Of a DNA stretch of 10,253 bases, positions 5,106 to 10,253 are shown piece after piece. The translations under genes and the position numbers were made by a program. The notes under the pieces are model-generated. The model made no database searches. It saw nothing but the letters and a program-made list of their open reading frames with translations, and had not been told where the DNA came from. This DNA is from Thermodesulfobacteriaceae bacterium (lineage in GTDB: Bacteria > Desulfobacterota > Dissulfuribacteria > Dissulfuribacterales > UBA3076): assembly GCA_012961845.1 (NCBI GenBank), contig DTYO01000185.1:1-10253 (forward strand). Reading direction: 5' to 3'. The number at the start of each line of letters is the position of its first letter. Position 1 is the stretch's first letter.

Positions 5106-7478
5106 ATGGATAACCACAGCGATATCAAGGACATCATTGAAAACGCCCAGCAGAACACAGTGCGCGAGCTCCCGGTGATGCCGAGCTCTGATCACGTCTT
5201 GTTTCCGCACATGGTGGTTCCCTGGGTAGTGGAAACCCCTCATCTGGTAAAAATGATTGATGACGCCCTGGCTACAGACCGGACCATTGCCATAGTGCTG
5301 TCCAGAGACAGCAAGGGCGAAGAAGTTGAGCTGCACAATATAGGTACCCTTGCACTGATACTGAAAATGGCAAAAAACGAAGAAGGGCATGCCAAGCTCA
5401 TAGTACAGGGAGTTACCAGGGTAAGGCTTCTGGAAATAACCGCAGAAGAACCCTATATCAAAGCCAGGGTAGAAACTGTGAAAGACACGGTCAGCCATGG
5501 AATGGAGATAAAGGCTCTGATGGTCAACATCCGCCAGGTTTTCTCAAAAGTCCTGTCTCTGTCCCTGAACATTCCCACTGAACTGGGCGGAGTAGTCACC
5601 AACATGGAGGACCCCGGCGTGCTGGCAGACATAGTGGTCAGCCACCTGAACATATCTTCCGCAGAAAAACAGACAGTACTCGAGGCACTGGATGTAAAGG
5701 AGAGGCTCCAGACAGCCCTGCGCATCCTGACACAGCAGCTTGAAGTGCTGGAGCTCGGACACAAGATCCAGACAGAAGTCAAGGGGCAGGTAGAAAAAAC
5801 CCAGAAAGAATTCTATCTGAGGGAACAGCTCAAGGCCATAAAAAAAGAACTGGGAGAGACAGAAGAGGAACCGGACGAAATTCAGGAGCTTCACGAAAAG
5901 CTCGAAGCCAAAGGGCTGCCCCGGGAGGCCATGGAAGAAGCTGAAAGGGAGCTGAAGCGCCTCTCCACCATGCATCCTTCCTCATCAGAATATACGGTAG
6001 CCAGGACGTATATCGACTGGCTTCTGGAACTGCCCTGGAATGAATATACTGAAGACCACCTTGATCTCGAACGGGCGGGAAAGATCCTGGACAAGGACCA
6101 TTATGACCTGGAAAAGGTGAAGAAGAGAATCCTGGAATACCTTGCCGTCCGCAAGCTCAAGCCCGATGCCAAGGGACCGATCCTGTGCTTTGCCGGCCCC
6201 CCCGGCACTGGCAAAACTTCCCTGGGAAAATCCATCGCAAGAGCTGTCGGCAGAAAATTTTTCCGCATCTCTCTTGGCGGTATAAGGGACGAGGCTGAGA
6301 TCAGAGGGCACCGCCGCACCTACGTCGGAGCCATGCCGGGCCGGATCATTCAGGGCCTGAAGAAGGCAGGAGTCAAAAATCCGGTTTTCATGCTGGACGA
6401 AATAGACAAGATCGGCATGGATTTCAGGGGAGATCCTGCATCCGCCCTGCTGGAGGTACTGGATCCGGAACAAAATGCCACGTTTACCGATCATTACCTC
6501 GGCCTGGAATTCGATCTGTCAAAAATCATCTTCATAGCCACTGCCAACGTCCTAGACACCATACCGGGACCACTCCTGGACCGGATGGAGGTAATAGAGC
6601 TGACCGGCTACACCCTTGAAGACAAACTCCAGATTGTCCGGCGGTATCTCATTCCCAGACAGCTGGACGCCCACGGGCTTACCAGACGGAATCTCAGTAT
6701 CGACAGGCGGGCCCTTGCAAAAATCATCAGTGCCCATACCCGTGAGGCCGGAGTACGCAATCTTGAAAGGCAGATTGCAGCGGTCTGTCGAGGTGTGGCC
6801 AGGCAGGTTGCCGAAGGTGAAACAGAAAAGGTCACCGTACGTATCAGGAATCTGGCCAACTACCTTGGCCCGCCCAGGTATGAACCAGAAGCGGCTGAAC
6901 GAACCAGCATCCCTGGAGTGGCAACAGGCCTCGCCTGGACACCTTCAGGGGGCGAGATTCTCTTTATAGAGGCCACCATGATGAAGGGGGCCGGAAAGCT
7001 GATGCTCACAGGCAAACTCGGTGATGTAATGAAGGAATCCGCCCAGGCCGCTCTAAGTTACATCAGGTCAAAAACCGATGAGCTCAGTATACCGGGCGAC
7101 ACATTTTCCGGACATGACCTGCATATTCATGTTCCGGCAGGTGCCATACCTAAAGACGGACCATCCGCAGGGGTAGCCATATGCATGGCCATGATATCCC
7201 TGTTCACCGGAAAAGCCGTCAGGTCTGACGTGGCCATGACCGGAGAAATATCCTTGAGAGGGCAGGTGCTGCCAGTGGGAGGAATAAAGGAAAAAGTCCT
7301 GGCTGCACACAGGGCAGGGATTAAAGAAGTAATCCTGCCCAAGAGGAACGCCAGAGATCTCGATGAAATTCCCGCCCTGGTCAGGGACGCCCTGAGATTC
7401 CACCTGGTTTCGAGGATCAACGATGCAGTCAAGGTGGTTTTCAGATCCAGAAGAACCGCTAAACGCAGACGATCGTGA
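5106..7478 (+). CDS. lon: ATP-dependent protease La (Lon)
   Basis: Lon is a cytoplasmic hexameric AAA+ serine protease that degrades misfolded proteins and selected regulators. The 790-residue product is close to the 784 of E. coli Lon. The substrate-binding LON domain spans about 20-210 (ELPVMPSSDHVLFPHMVVP), followed by a helical coiled region (about 215-290, with KEFYLREQLKAIKKELGE). The AAA+ module shows Walker A GPPGTGKT (364-371) and Walker B VFMLDEIDK (427-435). The protease domain has the catalytic Ser in PKDGPSAG (S687) and Lys in GGIKEK (K730), with the same 43-residue spacing as E. coli S679/K722. The protein ends in a basic tail. ATG 5106 follows GAGG (5095-5098) at a 7-base spacing. 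The 118-base gap after hsp20 has only a weak hairpin (5014-5032) and no good promoter, so read-through from hsp20 is possible. Confidence 0.98.
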   Translation: MDNHSDIKDIIENAQQNTVRELPVMPSSDHVLFPHMVVPWVVETPHLVKMIDDALATDRTIAIVLSRDSKGEEVELHNIGTLALILKMAKNEEGHAKLIVQGVTRVRLLEITAEEPYIKARVETVKDTVSHGMEIKALMVNIRQVFSKVLSLSLNIPTELGGVVTNMEDPGVLADIVVSHLNISSAEKQTVLEALDVKERLQTALRILTQQLEVLELGHKIQTEVKGQVEKTQKEFYLREQLKAIKKELGETEEEPDEIQELHEKLEAKGLPREAMEEAERELKRLSTMHPSSSEYTVARTYIDWLLELPWNEYTEDHLDLERAGKILDKDHYDLEKVKKRILEYLAVRKLKPDAKGPILCFAGPPGTGKTSLGKSIARAVGRKFFRISLGGIRDEAEIRGHRRTYVGAMPGRIIQGLKKAGVKNPVFMLDEIDKIGMDFRGDPASALLEVLDPEQNATFTDHYLGLEFDLSKIIFIATANVLDTIPGPLLDRMEVIELTGYTLEDKLQIVRRYLIPRQLDAHGLTRRNLSIDRRALAKIISAHTREAGVRNLERQIAAVCRGVARQVAEGETEKVTVRIRNLANYLGPPRYEPEAAERTSIPGVATGLAWTPSGGEILFIEATMMKGAGKLMLTGKLGDVMKESAQAALSYIRSKTDELSIPGDTFSGHDLHIHVPAGAIPKDGPSAGVAICMAMISLFTGKAVRSDVAMTGEISLRGQVLPVGGIKEKVLAAHRAGIKEVILPKRNARDLDEIPALVRDALRFHLVSRINDAVKVVFRSRRTAKRRRS

Positions 7479-7530
7479 CTGCTCACAGTATAGTCTGCGG
7501 GAATGTACTTGATTACACAGGTACGGAAAC

Positions 7531-7546
7531 AGTCCGCAGCCGGACT
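7531..7546 (+). other. GC-rich hairpin after lon
   Basis: AGTCCG (7531-7536) and CGGACT (7541-7546) form a perfect 6-bp stem with the loop CAGC. An upstream CTGCGG (7495-7500) could instead pair with CCGCAG (7534-7539), a competing fold. The hairpin abuts the -35 box of the ffh promoter and has no U-run after it. It may stabilise the end of the lon transcript rather than terminate it alone. Confidence 0.35.
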
Positions 7547-7547
7547 A

Positions 7548-7576
7548 TTGACACGCAGTGATCGATTAAGTAGATT
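7548..7576 (+). promoter_or_regulatory. Sigma-70-type promoter candidate for ffh
   Basis: A perfect -35 box TTGACA (7548-7553) is followed after 17 bases by TAGATT (7571-7576), four of six to the -10 consensus. The transcript would start near 7583, 62 bases before the ffh ATG. This is the best -35 in the window and implies ffh is expressed independently of hsp20-lon. Confidence 0.65.
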
Positions 7577-7644
7577 AGTTCGGTTTTCAAGTCGTATAGT
7601 GCCTGTACGAAAATATTTAATACTGCACAGAAATCCATAATCAG

Positions 7645-8976
7645 ATGTTTGACAATTTAAGCCAGCGCCTTGACGCGGTATTCAAGAAATTAAAAGGGTA
7701 CGGAAAGCTCTCTGAGGAAAATATCCAGGAGGGCATAAGAGAAGTCCGTCTGGCCCTGCTGGAGGCGGACGTAAACTATATAGTCGTCAAGGATTTTGTG
7801 GCCAGAATCAGGGAAAGAGCAGTGGGGCAGGAAGTCATGGACAGCCTCACCCCGGCTCAGCAGGTCATAAAGATAGTCCATGAAGAGCTGGTCAAGCTCC
7901 TGGGCAGACACAACCAGAATCTCAACCTAGCAGGGCGCCAGCCGGCAGTCATCCTGCTGGTAGGCCTTCAGGGGTCGGGGAAGACAACAACCGCGGCAAA
8001 AATAGCCAGATGGCTCAGGACCAGGGGACGAAAACCGTACCTTTCACCGGCCGACGTTTACAGACCTGCAGCCATAGAACAGCTGAAAACCCTGGGCGCA
8101 CAACTCAATATAGATGTATTCCCTTCTGACCCGTCGTTCTCGCCTGTCGAAATAGCCAGACGGTCAGTGGCAAAGGCAGAGGCATCGGGCCATGATACCG
8201 TCATCCTGGACACTGCCGGACGCCTTCATATAGACGAAGAACTCATGACCGAGCTGAAAGACATCAAAGCAGCGGTCGATCCCCAGGAAATACTGCTGGT
8301 AGCTGACTCCATGACAGGCCAAGATGCAGTCAATATCGCCAAGGAATTCGACAGAGATCTCTCCATTACCGGTGTAGTACTCACCAAACTGGAAGGTGAT
8401 GCCAGAGGCGGCGCAGCTCTGTCCATACAGACCGTTACAGGCCGGCCCATAAAACTGGTGGGGATCGGCGAAAAACTGGATGCTCTTGAATCCTTCCATC
8501 CCGACCGCATTGCCAACAGAATTTTGGGCATGGGAGATGTCCTGACCCTCATTGAAAAGGCACAGGACACCGTAGACAGAAAAAAGGCCCTCGAACTCCA
8601 GAAAAAACTGAAAAAAGATACCTTTACCCTGGAAGACTTTCGAGACCAGCTCCGGCAGATCAGGAAGATGGGCAGCCTCGAGCAGATCCTATCCATGATA
8701 CCCGGCCTCAACAAGATGAAGCAACTTAAAGGGCTTGCACCGGATGAAAAAGAGCTGATCCAGGTAGAGGCGATCATCAACTCCATGACTCCGGCGGAAA
8801 GGAGGAATTATACCATTATAAACGCAAGCCGCAGGCGGCGGATTGCAAAAGGGAGCGGCACCACTGTACAGGATGTAAACAAGCTTTTGAAAAACTTTGC
8901 CACCATGAATAAAATGCTGAAAAAGATGCGAAAAAGCAACTTCAAACAGTTCCCCAAGGGCCTGCTCCCCTTTTGA
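7645..8976 (+). CDS. ffh: Signal recognition particle GTPase Ffh (SRP54)
   Basis: Ffh binds 4.5S RNA and hydrophobic signal sequences of nascent proteins, then docks with FtsY at the membrane to hand the ribosome to SecYEG. The 443-residue product has the N domain (1-95, opening MFDNLSQRLDAVF), the G domain with G1 GLQGSGKTT (107-115), the ADVYRPAAIEQL stretch (136-147), DTAGR (189-193) and TKLEGDARGG (247-256), and the M domain from about 300 with the RNA-binding helix SRRRRIAKGSG (395-405). The C-terminal tail ends KGLLPF and lacks the long Met/Gly extension of E. coli Ffh. The start is fixed by the conserved MFDNL, but the 20 bases upstream have no recognisable Shine-Dalgarno sequence. No 4.5S RNA gene was found nearby. 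Confidence 0.98.
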   Translation: MFDNLSQRLDAVFKKLKGYGKLSEENIQEGIREVRLALLEADVNYIVVKDFVARIRERAVGQEVMDSLTPAQQVIKIVHEELVKLLGRHNQNLNLAGRQPAVILLVGLQGSGKTTTAAKIARWLRTRGRKPYLSPADVYRPAAIEQLKTLGAQLNIDVFPSDPSFSPVEIARRSVAKAEASGHDTVILDTAGRLHIDEELMTELKDIKAAVDPQEILLVADSMTGQDAVNIAKEFDRDLSITGVVLTKLEGDARGGAALSIQTVTGRPIKLVGIGEKLDALESFHPDRIANRILGMGDVLTLIEKAQDTVDRKKALELQKKLKKDTFTLEDFRDQLRQIRKMGSLEQILSMIPGLNKMKQLKGLAPDEKELIQVEAIINSMTPAERRNYTIINASRRRRIAKGSGTTVQDVNKLLKNFATMNKMLKKMRKSNFKQFPKGLLPF

Positions 8977-8985
8977 TGATCATAC

Positions 8986-9020
8986 CCGGCCGGACAACTG
9001 ATCACACGACTGTCAGCCGG
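8986..9020 (+). terminator. Hairpin 10 bases after the ffh stop, possible transcript end
   Basis: CCGGC (8986-8990) pairs with GCCGG (9016-9020) and GACA (8993-8996) with TGTC (9011-9014), giving nine base pairs interrupted by a small asymmetric internal loop, with a 14-base loop. No U-run follows, so this is not a canonical intrinsic terminator. It may protect the ffh mRNA 3' end or assist Rho-dependent termination. Confidence 0.35.
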
Positions 9021-9180
9021 AATGCATGATGTCACAGGTGCTGCAGATGAAAAGCGGAGGGGACGTTCAGACACGCTAGCCGTATCACAAATACCTGGCA
9101 ATACCGCAGCCGCCGTATCCGGTGACCCCGTACAATGCCGGTCCGGAAGTTTATTCAGGGTGCAAAAACATTTCATTTTG

Positions 9181-9189
9181 TGGTAAAAT
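9181..9189 (+). promoter_or_regulatory. Extended -10 promoter candidate upstream of rpsP
   Basis: TGGTAAAAT contains TG, one base, then TAAAAT (9184-9189), five of six to the -10 consensus. The region 16-18 bases upstream (GTGCAAA around 9160-9166) is a poor -35 box, but extended -10 promoters can do without one. It would give an rpsP leader of about 180 bases, so it is secondary to the candidate at 9237-9265. Confidence 0.35.
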
Positions 9190-9236
9190 TCATCAAGTAA
9201 CGTCTGTTCGGAAATATCTTTTCGCCGATCTCTGGG

Positions 9237-9265
9237 TTGACTGAAAAAACAGTGCGCGAAATTAT
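9237..9265 (+). promoter_or_regulatory. Sigma-70-type promoter candidate for rpsP-khpA-rimM
   Basis: TTGACT (9237-9242), five of six to consensus, and AATTAT (9260-9265), four of six, are separated by 17 bases. Transcription would begin near 9272, leaving about 106 bases of leader. That leader starts with a small hairpin, CCTG (9273-9276) with CAGG (9283-9286) around a CTTTTT loop, and contains GGAAA/TTTCC (9302-9306/9314-9318). Confidence 0.55.
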
Positions 9266-9377
9266 GTCTGCACCTGCTTTTTCAGGCGCCTTGATCGCGC
9301 AGGAAAAAACTCATTTCCGGTCAGGCACTGAATCAGTAATTACAGTAAACATAGATAACTTTACACAGGAGGCATGA

Positions 9378-9623
9378 ATGGCAATATCAATCCGTTTAAC
9401 CCGCGGCGGGAGAAAGAAAAAACCCTTTTATAGAATAGTGGCAGCCAATGCAGAATCACCGAGAGACGGCAAGTTCCTGGAGATACTGGGGACTTATGAT
9501 CCTCTCAAAGATCCTGCTGAGATCAGAATAGATAAATCAAAACTGGACAAGTGGCTAGATCGCGGCGCTAAACCATCTGACACCGTCAGAAGTCTGATGT
9601 CCAAAAGCGTAGCAACTCAGTAG
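9378..9623 (+). CDS. rpsP: 30S ribosomal protein bS16
   Basis: bS16 binds the 5' and central domains of 16S rRNA and is needed for 30S assembly. The 81-residue product has the family pattern throughout: IRLTRGGRKKKPFYRIVAAN, then SPRDGKFLEILGTYDPLKDP and a C-terminal helix DKWLDRGAKPSDTVRSLM. Length is normal. ATG 9378 is preceded by a perfect AGGAGG (9367-9372) at a 5-base spacing; an out-of-frame ATG at 9374 overlaps the spacer. khpA follows after 74 bases and rimM after that, the common rpsP-khpA-rimM order, usually continued by trmD and rplS beyond this window. Confidence 0.97.
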   Translation: MAISIRLTRGGRKKKPFYRIVAANAESPRDGKFLEILGTYDPLKDPAEIRIDKSKLDKWLDRGAKPSDTVRSLMSKSVATQ

Positions 9624-9697
9624 CCAGACGCAACAAGGCACGGGGCAAAATTCCAGACTGAAACCCGAACTGTCCGACAGGCCCGCGGAGGTACGCC

Positions 9698-9928
9698 ATG
9701 AAGGAATTGATCGAATATATAGCAAAAGAACTGGTAGACAATCCTGAAGCGGTGAAGGTGAATGAAGTTGAAGGCGAAAGGACCTCTGTCATCGAATTGA
9801 AGGTGGCCAAGGAAGACCTTGGACAGATAATCGGTCGTCAGGGCAGGACAGCAAGGGCCATGAGAACGATACTCAGTGCTGCATCAACGAAACAGAAAAA
9901 GAGGGCTGTCCTGGAAATACTCGAGTGA
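9698..9928 (+). CDS. khpA: KH-domain RNA-binding protein KhpA
   Basis: KhpA is a small single-KH-domain protein that binds RNA, usually with KhpB/Jag, and affects mRNA and sRNA levels or division genes in the species studied. The 76-residue product consists almost entirely of one KH domain. The GxxG RNA-contact loop is GRQG (46-49) within QIIGRQGRTARAMRTIL. The N-terminal MKELIEYIAKELVDNPEAV is typical of this short family. ATG 9698 follows GGAGG (9687-9691) at a 6-base spacing. It sits between rpsP and rimM as in many genomes, so co-expression with ribosome assembly genes is likely. Confidence 0.95.
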   Translation: MKELIEYIAKELVDNPEAVKVNEVEGERTSVIELKVAKEDLGQIIGRQGRTARAMRTILSAASTKQKKRAVLEILE

Positions 9929-10029
9929 CCAGCGACTCTACAGAAGCAGGGTTTTTGTACGGGATCAATTGATTGGGTGGCCAATAAACCGGAGTGTTTA
10001 TTTGAGATTCCAGGCAGTATTTTCCAGGC

Positions 10030-10253
10030 ATGACGCAGGGTTCGGGCAAAAAAATCGTTTCCGGAAAGTCACTTGCCAACCGTTGCTTCCAACAGGACTT
10101 TTTTGCGGTCGGCCGAATAGCCAAAGCCCACGGACTCAGAGGTGAAATCCGGCTCTATCCTTATTCTGATCCTGAATCCCTGTCCACCTACAGGACTCTT
10201 TATGCTGAAGACCTCCAGGGCTCACACATATCGTTCAGAGTTCTAGCCTGCAG
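10030..10253 (+). CDS. rimM: Ribosome maturation factor RimM, N-terminal part
   Basis: RimM binds uS19 and the 30S head and assists 16S rRNA processing; it acts alongside bS16-containing subunits. The 74 visible codons contain the family opening VGRIAKAHGLRGEIRLYPYSD (27-47) and continue to the right edge, so the PRC-barrel C-terminal domain is missing. An in-frame TGA lies at 10003-10005 and ATG 10030 is the only plausible start before the conserved region. This gives an N-terminal extension of about 23 residues (MTQGSGKKIV...) before FFAVGRI. No Shine-Dalgarno sequence is at a normal spacing; AGG ends only two bases before the ATG. The 101-base gap after khpA holds the direct repeat TTCCAGGCA (10008-10016 and 10022-10030), whose second copy runs into the start codon, and a short palindrome ATCAATTGAT (9964-9973). 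Confidence 0.92.
   Translation, partial: MTQGSGKKIVSGKSLANRCFQQDFFAVGRIAKAHGLRGEIRLYPYSDPESLSTYRTLYAEDLQGSHISFRVLAC

Larger units (their letters stand above)
8977..9377. other. 401-base intergenic region between ffh and rpsP
   Basis: No convincing gene is present. From left to right it holds a hairpin just after ffh (8986-9020), about 130 bases with no recognised signal, an extended -10 sequence TGGTAAAAT (9181-9189), the main rpsP promoter candidate (9237-9265), small leader hairpins, and the rpsP ribosome binding site (9367-9372). A minus-strand frame spanning roughly 8808-9176 lies mostly antisense to ffh and looks accidental. Confidence 0.7.

Noticed and set aside
9141..9160. GTCCGGAAG in the ffh-rpsP gap, reminiscent of the conserved 4.5S (SRP) RNA loop
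   Set aside because: The following bases do not continue the GGAAGCAGC pattern and no long flanking helix is present, so this is not an ffs gene.
8808..9176. 122-residue minus-strand frame entering the ffh-rpsP gap
   Set aside because: Its C-terminal half is antisense to ffh, the sequence has no recognisable motif, and no promoter or ribosome binding site was seen in front of it.
9964..9973. Palindrome ATCAATTGAT between khpA and rimM
   Set aside because: A 10-base AT-rich palindrome is close to chance expectation in 10 kb and shows no association with a promoter.
1..10253. Search for mobile elements, CRISPR arrays, tRNA/rRNA genes or defence genes
   Set aside because: Apart from the palindromic element at 4346-4421, no transposase, direct-repeat array, tRNA-like fold or defence domain was recognised; all sizeable frames are explained by conserved housekeeping genes.

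Overview
The window is about 10.2 kb of ordinary chromosomal core sequence from a Gram-negative bacterium. The gene order rpsF-rpsR-DUF2232-rplI-dnaB on one strand, with an Hsp20 gene in front of lon and then ffh-rpsP-khpA-rimM on the other, best fits the Desulfobacterota (the former Deltaproteobacteria). That assignment is an inference from synteny and protein style; no rRNA gene or lineage marker is present. Coding is dense and base composition is fairly even, with no integrase, transposase, CRISPR array or tRNA gene visible.

Minus-strand block (about 1-4154, read right to left): rpsF and rpsR are four bases apart. They are followed by a membrane protein of the DUF2232/YybS-like family, then rplI, dnaB, and the 5' part of rsmG, which runs off the left edge. 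A strong promoter candidate and a structured leader lie upstream of rpsF. A second candidate with a perfect TATAAT lies in front of rplI, so rplI-dnaB-rsmG may be transcribed separately from the ribosomal pair.

Centre (4155-4549): a 395-base divergent intergenic region. It holds the rpsF leader and promoter on the left and a roughly 76-base nested inverted-repeat element in the middle that looks like a REP-type or cruciform-forming sequence.

Plus-strand block (4550-10253): an Hsp20 small heat-shock protein and the Lon protease form a proteostasis pair. ffh (SRP GTPase) has a good promoter with an exact TTGACA. After a 401-base gap come rpsP (bS16), khpA (KH-domain RNA-binding protein) and the start of rimM (16S rRNA processing factor for bS16-containing 30S subunits), cut by the right edge.

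Functionally the window joins ribosome assembly (bS6, bS18, bL9, bS16, RimM, KhpA, RsmG), replication (DnaB), membrane targeting (Ffh) and protein quality control (Hsp20, Lon). I do not see a new defence, mobile or biosynthetic system. The points worth a second look are regulatory or structural: the nested palindrome, switch-like hairpins in the rpsF leader, the palindrome in front of the rplI promoter, and two genes (ffh, rimM) without a visible ribosome binding site.
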